Source: CAMAVH01 sp036500145 (GTDB lineage Bacteria; Pseudomonadota; Alphaproteobacteria; SMXQ01). Taken from it: 64,000 bases of DNA. Numbering within the stretch: position 1 is the first letter of the stretch; every line of letters starts with the position of its first letter. The DNA lies in NCBI GenBank assembly GCA_036500145.1, contig DASYCO010000020.1, forward strand, positions 1 through 64,000, in the 5' to 3' direction. Under the pieces are notes generated by a model. That model was not told the origin of the DNA. It was given only the letters and a program-made list of their open reading frames with translations, and made no database searches. A program made the translations under genes and the position numbers. Below, piece after piece: positions 10,933-19,611 of the stretch.

Positions 10933-12015
10933 TTAAATCTGCTCTAAGGTAGATATCAACTTACTGAGATCAGAAGGTAATTTGGATTCAAAGGTCAATT
11001 TTTCGTGACTGGTCGGGTGGATAAAGCCGATCCGGTAGGCGTGCAAAGCCTGGCGGCCCAGGGTTTTGGCCGCAGTTTCGGCGGCCGCCGGTCGCGGCGC
11101 GGCATGGGATCCCCGTCTGTTGGCCAACGCGCCGACCTGGCGATAAGTGCCATCTCCCAAAAGGGGATGCCCAATATTGGCCATGTGTACCCGAATTTGA
11201 TGGGTGCGGCCGGTCGCCAGGCGGCATTCCACGAGGCTGGCGAAGGGGCGTGAGACCACGGCCGCCTTGGCGCCGGCCGCCGGCTTGGCGCTGAAGCGGC
11301 GCAGGGTTCGGTAGCGCGTCAGGGCGTCCTTGCCGTGGCCGCTGCCGTTGCGGCCGACCACGGTCATGCGCTGGCGATGGCGCGGGTCGCGGCCGATGGC
11401 GCCCTCGATCTCGCCTTCCGCCGGCTCCGGCGCGCCCCAGACGACGGCCTGGTAGGCGCGGTCGAGGCTGTGGGCGGCGAACTGGGCGGCGAGGGCGGCA
11501 TGGGCGCCGTCGGTCTTGGCGACCACCATCAGGCCGCTGGTGTCCTTGTCGATGCGGTGCACGATGCCCGGCCGGCGCACGCCGCCGATGCCCGACAGGC
11601 TGTCGCCGCAATGGGCGAGCAGGGCGTTCACCAGCGTGCCCTCGAAGTTGCCGGCGGCGGGGTGGACGACGAGTCCGGCGGGCTTGTCGATGACGAGCAA
11701 CTGATCGTCCTCATAGGCGACGGCCAGCGGAATGGCCTGGGCGACGGGAGACGCAGCCTCAGGCTCGGGGAGGATGATGGCGAAATGTTGGCCGAATTTG
11801 ACCCTGTGGGAGGGGTCCGTTATGGTCGCCGGGCTAGGCGCAGCCTCGGACGAGGCCAGCGTGACCAGGCCGGATTCGATCAACGCGCGCGCGCGAACGC
11901 GCGAAAACCCAGGGATTTCACGGGCCAGCACTAGGCTCAGGGCCTTGTCCAGCCGTTCGCCGGCCAGGGCCTCGCTGATCGTCACGGCGGCCTCTCCGCC
12001 GGGCTTCACATTCAT
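10933..12015 (-). CDS. rluD: RluA-family 23S rRNA pseudouridine synthase
   Basis: Isomerises uridines in large-subunit rRNA. The 360 residues begin with an S4 RNA-binding domain (about 14-85; RLDKALSLVL) followed by the synthase core with the catalytic Asp in RIDKDTSGLMVVAKT and the C-terminal GRTHQIRVHMANIGHPLLGD. Domain order and length fit RluC/RluD; RluD is the likeliest member but the target position cannot be read from sequence. The gene precedes rpoH on the same strand. Confidence 0.88.
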   Translation of the reverse strand: MNVKPGGEAAVTISEALAGERLDKALSLVLAREIPGFSRVRARALIESGLVTLASSEAAPSPATITDPSHRVKFGQHFAIILPEPEAASPVAQAIPLAVAYEDDQLLVIDKPAGLVVHPAAGNFEGTLVNALLAHCGDSLSGIGGVRRPGIVHRIDKDTSGLMVVAKTDGAHAALAAQFAAHSLDRAYQAVVWGAPEPAEGEIEGAIGRDPRHRQRMTVVGRNGSGHGKDALTRYRTLRRFSAKPAAGAKAAVVSRPFASLVECRLATGRTHQIRVHMANIGHPLLGDGTYRQVGALANRRGSHAAPRPAAAETAAKTLGRQALHAYRIGFIHPTSHEKLTFESKLPSDLSKLISTLEQI

Positions 12016-12121
12016 GTTATTGCAGCACTTCCGAAGGAAGACGCCTCGCCGGGGCGTCCCGAGAACCGTTTGGCCCAGGCGATTGCGACCGGGGCATCGT
12101 GACGAAGAGTGAACTTAAACC

Positions 12122-12493
12122 ATGAACGCGCTCAAGGCCCTCGTCATCGGCATGGGACTCCTGATCGTGGCCGGGATCGCCGTGATCGCCGTCACCATCA
12201 TCCGCCGCCAGGACGCCCCCGTCGCCGCTGACCCCGCCGCGAAGCCGGCCGTCGGGCTGGCGCGCAGCGGCCCTGCCGCGCCGCCGCCCGCCAGCTTCGG
12301 CGTGCGCGACATCGCCGTGCCGGCCGACAGCGAGGTGATGTCCGTCACCGCCGCCGACGGCCGCATCATCGTCGAGCTGCGCGACCCCGACAACAACACG
12401 CGCCTGCTGCTGCTCGATCCCGTCACCGGCGCGCCGCTCGGCGGCTGGCGCCTGCGCGAGACGGCCACGCCCGCGCCGAGCGCCGCGCCATGA
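12122..12493 (+). CDS. DUF6476-type single-pass membrane protein
   Basis: 123 residues with a transmembrane helix at about 8-28 followed by a short beta-rich extracytoplasmic domain (SEVMSVTAADGRIIVELR, TRLLLLDPVTGAPLG). This fits the small alphaproteobacterial DUF6476 family found beside rluA/rpoH; function unknown. Its stop codon overlaps the start of the JAMM peptidase gene by four bases (ATGA), so the two are translated together. Confidence 0.7.
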   Translation: MNALKALVIGMGLLIVAGIAVIAVTIIRRQDAPVAADPAAKPAVGLARSGPAAPPPASFGVRDIAVPADSEVMSVTAADGRIIVELRDPDNNTRLLLLDPVTGAPLGGWRLRETATPAPSAAP

Positions 12494-12951
12494 ACCGCCT
12501 GCTGCTCGACGCCGACCGCCAGGCGGCGCTCAAGCGCCACGCCATCGACGCCTACCCGAAGGAGTGCTGCGGCCTGCTGGTCGGCCATGAGCGCGACGGC
12601 GACCTCGTCGTCAGCGAGATCGTGCCGAGCCGCAACCTGGACGCCGCCGGCGGCGCCCGCGCCTTCGAGGTCGACCCGGCCCTGATCCTCGACTGGCAGA
12701 AGCGCCTGCGCGGCGGCCCCGAGCGGATCATAGGCCATTACCATTCGCACCCGGACGAGCACGCCGAGCCCTCTGCCACCGACCTGGCGCGCGCCTGGGA
12801 ACCGGGCCAGGTCTGGCTCATCATGACCGTGCTGGGCGGCCTGCCCGCCGAAGGGGTGATCGGGCCGCTGGTCGGGCCGATCATGGCCTTCCGCTACGCC
12901 GAAGAGGGCGCCGACCGGGCCTTCGAGCCCCTGGAGCTGGCGGCGCCCTGA
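12490..12951 (+). CDS. JAMM/Mov34 (M67) metallopeptidase
   Basis: 153-residue zinc isopeptidase-like protein. The whole JAMM signature is present: Glu25 in PKECCGLL, then His85 and His87 in HYHSHPDEH, Ser95 and Asp98 in EPSATD, which gives HxHx7SxxD exactly. Stand-alone bacterial JAMM proteins trim the C-terminus of ubiquitin-like sulfur carriers (ThiS/MoaD type), but no such carrier is adjacent, so the substrate is unknown. It overlaps the upstream DUF6476 gene by four bases. Confidence 0.88.
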   Translation: MNRLLLDADRQAALKRHAIDAYPKECCGLLVGHERDGDLVVSEIVPSRNLDAAGGARAFEVDPALILDWQKRLRGGPERIIGHYHSHPDEHAEPSATDLARAWEPGQVWLIMTVLGGLPAEGVIGPLVGPIMAFRYAEEGADRAFEPLELAAP

Positions 12952-13040
12952 CAGGCCGATCCGAGGTTTTGCAGGCTTTTCCCGCTGGGCGCTTGAAAGC
13001 GGCGGTCGCATCCGCTAAACACTCGCCTCCGGCCCGCGAT

Positions 13041-13116
13041 GTCCCCATCGTCTAGAGGCCCAGGACAACGCCCTCTCACGGCGTGAACCGGGGTTCGAAT
13101 CCCCGTGGGGACGCCA
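13041..13116 (+). tRNA. tRNA-Glu, anticodon CTC
   Basis: A complete 76-nt cloverleaf. The acceptor arms GTCCCCA (13041-13047) and TGGGGAC (13106-13112) pair perfectly, the anticodon stem ACGCC/GGCGT carries loop CTCTCAC (anticodon CTC, decoding GAG), and the T loop is GTTCGAAT. Discriminator G and an encoded CCA end the gene. The methyltransferase gene follows on the same strand. Confidence 0.97.
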
Positions 13117-13227
13117 CCAAATCCCCGGTTGGAATGCGGTAGTTCACCCGGCATTCCGGCCGGTCAGGGTCCAGGTCGATGCGCTCGACCAAGCCGATCG
13201 CTGCTGCTTCATTGCCGGGGGGCGCTC

Positions 13228-14235
13228 ATGTTATTGGACAAGCTCGCGCCGCGGGGATCGAACGCCCGCAGCGTCTTGCGCGGCCTGGCCGACAACTTCC
13301 GCCTGCCGGCGCCGGCACGGTTGCGCCGCCGGCAACGCCGCGTAGACCCCGTCGTCGTCGATGGCCTCCGCCGCTTCATCGTCGAAAATTACTATCATCC
13401 TGCCGAATATTGGGAGACGCCGGCCGGCCGCGTCGATCTGCACGCCCATGTCGAAGGGCGCCTGGTCGATTTTCGCCGGGTGCTGGTGCCCTGGCTCGAC
13501 CGGCATTGCCCGCTGGCCGGCGCGCGCATCCTTGAAATCGGCTGCGGCACCGGCGCGTCCACCCTGACGCTTGCCGAGCAGGGCGCGACCGTGACGGGCA
13601 TCGACATCGACGGCCCGTCGCTGGCCATCGCGCGCCATCGCTGCGCCCTCTATGGCATCGAAGCGGCCGACTTCATCGAAGGCGACGCCGGTGCCATGCT
13701 GCGGGCGACGGACCTGAAGCAGTTCGACATGGTGATCTTCTTCGCCACGCTCGAGCACATGACACATGACGAGCGCCTGGATGCCATTACCGCCGCCTGG
13801 GACGGCCTGCGGCCCGGCGCGCTGCTGGCCGTCGTCGACACGCCGAACCGGCTTTGGTACTTCGACGTCCACACCTCCGGCCTCTCGTTCTTCCACTGGC
13901 TGCCCGACGAGATCGCGCGCCGCTACACGAAGCGCTGCTCGCGCGCCATCATCAGCGACATTCACGCTTTATCGAAAGACGAGGGCCTGCTGACCCTGCA
14001 ACGCTGGGGCCGCGGGATCAGCTATCACGACTTCGAGCTCGCGCTCGGCAGCCTGCAGGACTTCCAGATCATCGACGCCTTCGGGCCCTACGACCGGGCG
14101 CGCTTCCTGCCGCGCCTGGTGAAGTGGTGGGTGTCGGCCGACCGCGCGTTCTTCCGCCTTCTGCACCGCATTGCGCCAACGGTCCACCCGGCCTTCCTGG
14201 AGCCCTACCTGGACTTTCTGGCCCGCAAGAAGTAG
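13228..14235 (+). CDS. Class I SAM-dependent methyltransferase
   Basis: 335 residues with the AdoMet-binding motif ILEIGCGTGAST near residue 105, the acidic loop TGIDIDG that holds the ribose, and motif IV-like DMVIFFATLEHM. A GGGGGG sequence precedes ATG 13228 by 5 bases; longer frames would run into the tRNA gene, so this start is preferred. The substrate cannot be told. The domain layout, with an N-terminal helical part and a C-terminal extension rich in aromatic residues, suggests a small molecule or lipid-linked sugar rather than nucleic acid, but that is a guess. Confidence 0.82.
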   Translation: MLLDKLAPRGSNARSVLRGLADNFRLPAPARLRRRQRRVDPVVVDGLRRFIVENYYHPAEYWETPAGRVDLHAHVEGRLVDFRRVLVPWLDRHCPLAGARILEIGCGTGASTLTLAEQGATVTGIDIDGPSLAIARHRCALYGIEAADFIEGDAGAMLRATDLKQFDMVIFFATLEHMTHDERLDAITAAWDGLRPGALLAVVDTPNRLWYFDVHTSGLSFFHWLPDEIARRYTKRCSRAIISDIHALSKDEGLLTLQRWGRGISYHDFELALGSLQDFQIIDAFGPYDRARFLPRLVKWWVSADRAFFRLLHRIAPTVHPAFLEPYLDFLARKK

Positions 14236-14840
14236 TCCGCCTCGGGCCGGCGCATCGACCTCCAGCATTTCCCGCGAAGTCTGGAGGCGGCAGGCCGGGC
14301 TGGCGAAAATCGCCGCTATCCCGGCCAACGGGCAAGCTTAGCGGCATATAACGCCAGTTTGGTGTAAAATCAGGGATTTAGGGTGCTCCGCTGAAGGGCA
14401 TGGAGGCGACGGCCTGAAGCGGGGGAATTGCTCGACTCTCCCGTGGGGATGCCATTTCCGCCACGCGCCGACACCCTTCCGTCGCCTTGGCAGAGCTTCC
14501 CCGCAGTTGCACCGCGTTTATTTTGTGCATCAGTGTTCGCGCGGACATGCCTGCTAAGTCGTTGACGGAATTTCACCTTCAACATAGCCTTCGTCCCACG
14601 AGCCCGCAGAAGACGGGTCAATAAGTCGGGGAGACATCGCCGGATGCGGGCAACCGATCCAGCGAGAGAACAGGGCAGGCATGGCGGCGTGGACGCCGCC
14701 GGCTTTTCTCGTCCATTCGTTGCCGTCCTCGCCTCCGCCGCCGCCAGCGGCGGCGCGAAAGGCAGTGGATGCCTCTCCGATGACATAGCCGGTTGGCCTG
14801 CTCGACTTCGACGGCCTTTCTCTTTGTGCGTGGGAGCACC
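14236..14840. other. 605-base region without a recognisable gene
   Basis: Between the methyltransferase and the ABC transporter operon. Only short GC-rich open frames are present and none has a credible start or family. The right-hand part must contain the operon promoter and leader. I saw no clear riboswitch consensus. Confidence 0.5.
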
Positions 14841-15998
14841 ATGGTTCGCCTGCAGAACATCAAGAAGCAATTCCAGTCCGAATGGGGACAGGTCTTTGCC
14901 ATCGACAACGTCAACCTGGAGATTCAGCCCGGGCAGCTGGTGACGCTGCTGGGGCCGTCCGGCTGCGGCAAGACGACGACGCTGCGCTGCCTCGCCGGCC
15001 TGGAGAAGCCCGACGAGGGCGTGATCACGATCGGCAGCGACACCGTCTTCTCGAGCGCCGAGGGCATCGCCCTGCCGGCCTACCGCCGGCGGATCGGCAT
15101 GGTCTTCCAGAGCTACGCGATCTGGCCGCACATGAGCGTCTACGAGAACGTCGCCTTTCCGCTCGACGGCACCGGCCTCAAGGGGAGCGAGGTGAAGCGC
15201 CGCGTCGAGACGGCGCTCGAGCTCGTCGGCTTGCTCGAAATGGCCAAGCGCCCGGCGCCGCAGCTGTCCGGCGGCCAGCAGCAGCGCGTCGCCCTGGCGC
15301 GCGCGCTGGTGGCCGAGCCCGAAGTGCTGCTGCTCGACGAGCCGCTGTGCAACCTCGACGCCAAGCTGCGCGTCAGCATGCGCTCTGAAATCCGCGCGCT
15401 GCAGAAGCGCCTCGGCATCACCACGGTCTACGTCACCCACGACCAGCAGGAAGCCCTGGCGATCTCCGACGTCGTGGTCGTGATGTCGAAGGGGCGCATC
15501 ATCGAGATGGGCGCGCCGGGCGAACTCTACGAGCGCCCCAAGCATCGCTTCACGGCCGACTTCATCGGCGCGGCCAACCTGGTGCCGCTGGCCGCCGTGC
15601 CGACCCGCCTCGACGCCGGCCGCTGGCAGGCGGCGACACCCTTCGGCGTCGTGCATCTGGCCCAGGACGAACGGCGCGGGATGACGATGGCCGGCGGCCT
15701 CCTGATGATCCGCCCCGAGCAGGTGCGGGTGTCGACGGTGGCTCCGGCCGAGAAGGACAACACGTGGCCGGCCAAGATCGTCAGCGCCACCTTGCTCGGC
15801 AACTTCACCGAATGCGTCGTCGACCTGAAGGGCCATGAGATCATGGCGCAGATCCCGGGCGTGGCGTCGCTCGACGCGGGGCAGGACGTGTTCCTGCATT
15901 TCCCGCCCGACAAATGCCTGATCGTGCAGGATGACGCCGCCGCCGGCCCCGAGCATGTGAAGGACAGGGCCAAGGTCGCAGCAGCCGTCGCCGTGTGA
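14841..15998 (+). CDS. ABC transporter ATP-binding protein (Fe3+/polyamine type)
   Basis: 385-residue importer ATPase with Walker A GPSGCGKTT, signature LSGGQQQRVALARAL, Walker B VLLLDEPL and the switch His in VTHDQQEA. A C-terminal TOBE-like regulatory domain (about 275-370) marks it as the CUT1/FbpC-PotA type. ATG 14841 was chosen over an upstream frame because MVRLQNIKKQF is the normal family start and GGGA precedes it. It heads an operon with a periplasmic binding protein and a fused permease; the solute is probably ferric iron, a polyamine or a phosphonate. Confidence 0.92.
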   Translation: MVRLQNIKKQFQSEWGQVFAIDNVNLEIQPGQLVTLLGPSGCGKTTTLRCLAGLEKPDEGVITIGSDTVFSSAEGIALPAYRRRIGMVFQSYAIWPHMSVYENVAFPLDGTGLKGSEVKRRVETALELVGLLEMAKRPAPQLSGGQQQRVALARALVAEPEVLLLDEPLCNLDAKLRVSMRSEIRALQKRLGITTVYVTHDQQEALAISDVVVVMSKGRIIEMGAPGELYERPKHRFTADFIGAANLVPLAAVPTRLDAGRWQAATPFGVVHLAQDERRGMTMAGGLLMIRPEQVRVSTVAPAEKDNTWPAKIVSATLLGNFTECVVDLKGHEIMAQIPGVASLDAGQDVFLHFPPDKCLIVQDDAAAGPEHVKDRAKVAAAVAV

Positions 15999-16105
15999 CG
16001 GCGCGACGTGGAGATTTGCCTCCGCCGCGGACAGCAGCGGGCGGCGGTGAAGCGTACCGAGCTTTCAAGAAACAGATAACAGACAGACAACAGATGGAGA
16101 CTTCC

Positions 16106-17209
16106 ATGGACGGTATGACGGCTTTGCCTCGCAAGATGCGCGGCTTGATGATGGGCGCGGCCGCGGCGCTTCTGATGTCGGCGATGGCGGTCGGCGTCGC
16201 GCCTCATGCGGCCTGGGCCCAGGACCTCGGTCCGGCCGGCCAGACCGGCGCCACCGCCGAGCTGGTGGCGGCGGCCAAGAAGGAAGGCGCGCTGACCTTC
16301 TACGGCACCGCGCAGCAGGACTCCTACGACACGGTCTTCGCGGAGTTCATGAAGGACTATCCGCAGATCAAGGTGACGGCGACGCGCGTGCGCACCGCCA
16401 ACTTCCTCGAGCGCGTGCTGCTCGAATTCAAGAGCGGCGACAACAAGGCCGACGTCGTCCACGCCACCAGCGAGCTGGCGGAACTGGAAGAGGCCGGCGC
16501 GATCGAGCCCTATGCCGGCGTCGACAAGTATCAGGCGGAGCACTATCGCTTCCCGGCGCCCAAGGCGATGCCGGGCCTCGTCACCGACGCGATCCTCGTC
16601 AAGTTCGTCGACTACAACACCAGCATGCTGAAGCCGGCCGACCTGCCGAAGACCTGGGACGACCTGCTTGACCCGAAGTGGAAGGGCAAGCTCGCCCTCG
16701 ACATCGAAGGCTACGAGTGGTTCGCCGCCATGTGGAAGACCATGGGCCCGGAGAAGGCCGACGTCTTCATGAAGGCGCTGTCGAAGAACGTCGTGCTGCG
16801 CGAAGGCGCGACGCAGATCATGGAGCTGATGGTCGCGGGCGAATTCCCGATCTCGCTGGAAGCCTACGGCCATCGCATCGCCGACTTCCAGAAGCAGGGG
16901 GCGCCGGTGGACGTCGTCCATCCGATCTTCCAGCCGATCACCGTCATCCCGTCCTACTGGGGCGCGATCAAGACGGCGAAGCATCCGAACGCCGCCAAGC
17001 TGGTGCTGCATTGGCTCGCGTCCGACCGCGGCCAGGCGGCCCAGGCCAAGGCCGGCCGCGTACCGGTGCTCAAGACGGGCGTCGACCATCCCGTGCTCAA
17101 GTGGCTCGACGACGGCAAGCCGGCGACCTTCGTCATCGAGCCGAAGTCGATCGACTACACGGAAGTCGCGAAGCAGTTCAACACGTACTTCGTGCGTGCG
17201 AAGCAGTAA
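16106..17209 (+). CDS. Periplasmic solute-binding protein (AfuA/FbpA type)
   Basis: About 367 residues with a cleavable signal peptide: basic MTALPRKMRG, a hydrophobic core and a cleavage site at AWAQD. The mature part has the iron/spermidine-binding protein start (AAAKKEGALTFYG), KTWDDLLDPKWKGKLAL and a C-terminal APVDVVHP...SYWGAIK segment. It should capture the substrate for the permease downstream. GGAGA lies 5 bases before ATG 16106; ATG 16094 is also possible. The family covers Fe3+, thiamine, 2-aminoethylphosphonate and others, so specificity is left open. Confidence 0.9.
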   Translation: MDGMTALPRKMRGLMMGAAAALLMSAMAVGVAPHAAWAQDLGPAGQTGATAELVAAAKKEGALTFYGTAQQDSYDTVFAEFMKDYPQIKVTATRVRTANFLERVLLEFKSGDNKADVVHATSELAELEEAGAIEPYAGVDKYQAEHYRFPAPKAMPGLVTDAILVKFVDYNTSMLKPADLPKTWDDLLDPKWKGKLALDIEGYEWFAAMWKTMGPEKADVFMKALSKNVVLREGATQIMELMVAGEFPISLEAYGHRIADFQKQGAPVDVVHPIFQPITVIPSYWGAIKTAKHPNAAKLVLHWLASDRGQAAQAKAGRVPVLKTGVDHPVLKWLDDGKPATFVIEPKSIDYTEVAKQFNTYFVRAKQ

Positions 17210-17226
17210 CGACTGAATGAGACCGA

Positions 17227-17256
17227 GGAGGCCCATCGCGAGAGCGGTGGGCCTCC
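17227..17256 (+). terminator. Intercistronic hairpin between binding protein and permease
   Basis: A 13-bp stem (17227-17239 with 17244-17256, one G-T pair) closes a GAGA loop. No T run follows, so it is more likely a partial terminator or an mRNA 3'-end stabiliser that raises binding-protein mRNA over permease mRNA. Confidence 0.75.
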
Positions 17257-17326
17257 GTCCGTTCGGCACGCATGACTGCGGCGCGCGAACGATGAGAAGA
17301 GACCGTAGCAAGGGGACATTTGAGGC

Positions 17327-19105
17327 ATGACGGCCGACATTTCCACGCTGGTGACCGCGCCTCCGGGCAATCCGGTGCCGGCAGGTTCGCAGCGCAGCCG
17401 CAGCGGATTCGACTTCAGCCGGCTCACGCTCTGGGTGGTCGTCGCCTTCCTGCTCTATCAGGTGATCGTGCCGCTCGCCTTCCTGCTGTGGGGCAGCCTG
17501 AAGACGAGCCGGCCGACCGACAACGACTACCTCAGCCTGTCGCTGACGTTGCAGAACTACACCAGCGCCCTGGGTGGCGTGGAGTTCTGGCGGGCGATGG
17601 GGAACACCGTCATCTACGGCACGGGCGCCACCGTGCTGTCGGCCGTGATCGGCATCGCGCTTGCCATCGTCGTGGCGCGCACGGACGCGCCGTTCCGCGG
17701 CGTCGTCTCGACGCTGACCTACGTGCGCATCATCATTCCGGGGCTGCTCACCGCCATCGCCTGGGTGTTCCTCGGCAGCCCGAAGATCGGCCTGCTCAAC
17801 GGCCTGTGGAAGAACATGACCGGCTCGACCGAGCCGCTGTTCGACATCTACAGCATGGGCGGCATGATCGTCGCCCAGGGGCTGGACACGTTCCCGCTGG
17901 TGTTCCTCACCGTCGTCGCCGCGCTCAAGTCGATGGACCCGGCGCTGGAGGAGGCGGCCTTCACCTCGGGCAAGTCGCTCGTCTACACCTTCCGGCGCAT
18001 CACCATGCCGATGATCCGCCCTGCCGTGGTGGCGTCCTGCATCCTGGTCTTCATCCACAACCTCGAATCCTTCGAGGTGCCGCTGGTGCTCGGCCTGCCG
18101 ATCAAGACCTTCGTGCTCAGCACGGAAATCTTCTTCAAGACGACCTACGTGCCGTCCGACTACGGCGCGGCCGGCGCCTACGGCGTGCTGCTGCTGCTGA
18201 TCGCGCTGATCGGCGTCTACATCTACCAGCGCATGACGCGGCGCGCCTACGCCTACGTGACAGTGTCCGGCAAGGCGTTCCGCCCGCGTACCATCGAGCT
18301 CGGCCGCTGGCGCTGGCCGGTCGGCCTCGCGTCGCTGTTCATCGTCTTCGTCTCGGTGATCATGCCGACCCTGGTGCTGGTCTGGGCCTCGTTCATGCGC
18401 TTCTTCCAGCAGCCGTCGATGCGCGCGATCGAATCGATGAGCTTCGCCAACTACGCGCTGGTGTTCAAGAACTCGACCGTGCTCAGCGGCATCCAGAACA
18501 GCCTGCTGCTCGGCATCGGCTCGGCGACGATCCTGGTGCTGTTCGTCAGCATCGTCTCCTGGATCGTCATCCGCACCAAGATCCCCGGCCGCAAGGCGCT
18601 CGACTTCCTCGCCTTCGTGCCGCAGGCGGTGCCGTCGGTGCTGTTCGGCGTGGCTATGCTGTGGCTCTACCTCGTCATCCCGCTGCCGATCTACGGCACG
18701 CTATGGGTGATCCTGCTCGCCTACCTGACGCGCTACATGCCGCACGGCATGCGCATCATCTCGGTCGGCATGCTGCAGTTCCATCCGGAGCTGGAAGAGG
18801 CGGCCTACGCCTGCGGCGCCTCCTGGTGGCGCATGTTCCGCAAGGTGCTGCTGCCGCTGCTGCGCCCGGTGATCGTCACCGCCTGGATCTGGGTGATGAT
18901 CCACGCCTTCCGCGAACTGGCCATCTCGGCGATCCTGTCGGGCCCCAACACGCGCACGGTGGGCGTCGCCATCTACAGCCTATGGACGGAAGGCTCCTTC
19001 GGCCTGATCTCGGCCTTCTCGGTGCTGATCATCCTGGTGCTGATCGTGGTGTCCTTCGCCGCGGAAATGATCGGCCGCAGGTTCGGCGTCGCCGGCGTGA
19101 GGTAA
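17327..19105 (+). CDS. ABC transporter permease, two fused membrane halves
   Basis: 592 residues with about 12 membrane helices arranged as two BPD_transp_1 halves in one chain, as in FbpB/AfuB iron permeases. Each half has its own EAA loop that docks to the ATPase: EEAAFTSGKSLVYTFRRITM near residue 205 and EEAAYACGASWWRMFRKVLL near 490. It therefore supplies both halves of the pore for the ATPase encoded by the first gene of the operon. A long perfect hairpin follows 40 bases after the stop. Confidence 0.94.
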   Translation: MTADISTLVTAPPGNPVPAGSQRSRSGFDFSRLTLWVVVAFLLYQVIVPLAFLLWGSLKTSRPTDNDYLSLSLTLQNYTSALGGVEFWRAMGNTVIYGTGATVLSAVIGIALAIVVARTDAPFRGVVSTLTYVRIIIPGLLTAIAWVFLGSPKIGLLNGLWKNMTGSTEPLFDIYSMGGMIVAQGLDTFPLVFLTVVAALKSMDPALEEAAFTSGKSLVYTFRRITMPMIRPAVVASCILVFIHNLESFEVPLVLGLPIKTFVLSTEIFFKTTYVPSDYGAAGAYGVLLLLIALIGVYIYQRMTRRAYAYVTVSGKAFRPRTIELGRWRWPVGLASLFIVFVSVIMPTLVLVWASFMRFFQQPSMRAIESMSFANYALVFKNSTVLSGIQNSLLLGIGSATILVLFVSIVSWIVIRTKIPGRKALDFLAFVPQAVPSVLFGVAMLWLYLVIPLPIYGTLWVILLAYLTRYMPHGMRIISVGMLQFHPELEEAAYACGASWWRMFRKVLLPLLRPVIVTAWIWVMIHAFRELAISAILSGPNTRTVGVAIYSLWTEGSFGLISAFSVLIILVLIVVSFAAEMIGRRFGVAGVR

Positions 19106-19147
19106 ACTCCTAACCTGCTGATATATAATAATTAAAATGCAAGCCTT

Positions 19148-19187
19148 GGTAGCCCTTGTTGACAAAACGTCAACAAGGGCTACCTTT
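19148..19187 (+). terminator. Perfect 16-bp inverted repeat with short T tract
   Basis: GGTAGCCCTTGTTGAC (19148-19163) and its exact complement (19169-19184) flank loop AAAAC, then TTTCT. It ends the ABC operon and lies 35 bases upstream of the antitoxin gene. A second small palindrome, TTTCTATAGAAA, abuts it. A TTGACA sits in the left arm, so an operator role for the toxin-antitoxin pair is also possible. Confidence 0.75.
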
Positions 19188-19221
19188 CTATAGAAAGAAA
19201 TCTGCATATTAATTTCAGGAG

Positions 19222-19611
19222 ATGGAAATGGTCCTTTCGCCGCGTCCTCAAGGAGAGCTTGAGAATGCAGGAAGGGTCTTGAGCAAGGCCGTGATCAAGG
19301 CCGCGCAGATTCTGCAGATTTCCAACGCCGTCCTGTCCCAAGTGCTGGGCGTTTCGGAGGCGACCGTTTCGCGCATGGCGCGCGAGCAGTACCTGCTCGA
19401 GCAGGGGACAAAGCCATACGAGCTTGCGCAGCTGTTCGTCCGGCTCTTCCGCTCCCTGGGAGCCGTGACAGGCAGCGACGACGTGTCTTCGCGTTCCTGG
19501 CTGACCAACGCCAATGCGGCTCTTCGCGCCAGGCCGATCGATCTCATCCAGACGATCGAGGGACTCACCCGGACCTTGAGCTATGTGGACTCCCGCCGCG
19601 CTCCGATCTGA
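19222..19611 (+). CDS. Xre/MbcA/ParS-type antitoxin of a RES-Xre module
   Basis: 129 residues with an N-terminal helix-turn-helix (about 22-60; LQISNAVLSQVLGVSEATVS) and a C-terminal toxin-binding DUF2384-like domain (SWLTNANAALRARPIDLI), as in antitoxins paired with RES toxins. It should bind and block the toxin encoded next and probably represses its own promoter. A GGAG sequence precedes the ATG. Its 3' end overlaps the toxin start by 29 bases, indicating coupled translation. Confidence 0.9.
   Translation: MEMVLSPRPQGELENAGRVLSKAVIKAAQILQISNAVLSQVLGVSEATVSRMAREQYLLEQGTKPYELAQLFVRLFRSLGAVTGSDDVSSRSWLTNANAALRARPIDLIQTIEGLTRTLSYVDSRRAPI

Noticed and set aside
13105..13227. N-terminal extension of the methyltransferase frame
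   Set aside because: Would begin inside the tRNA-Glu gene; ATG 13228 has a good ribosome site.
15527..18058. 843-residue minus-strand open frame across the ABC transporter genes
   Set aside because: Crosses three well-supported sense genes and intergenic DNA; composition typical of a shadow.
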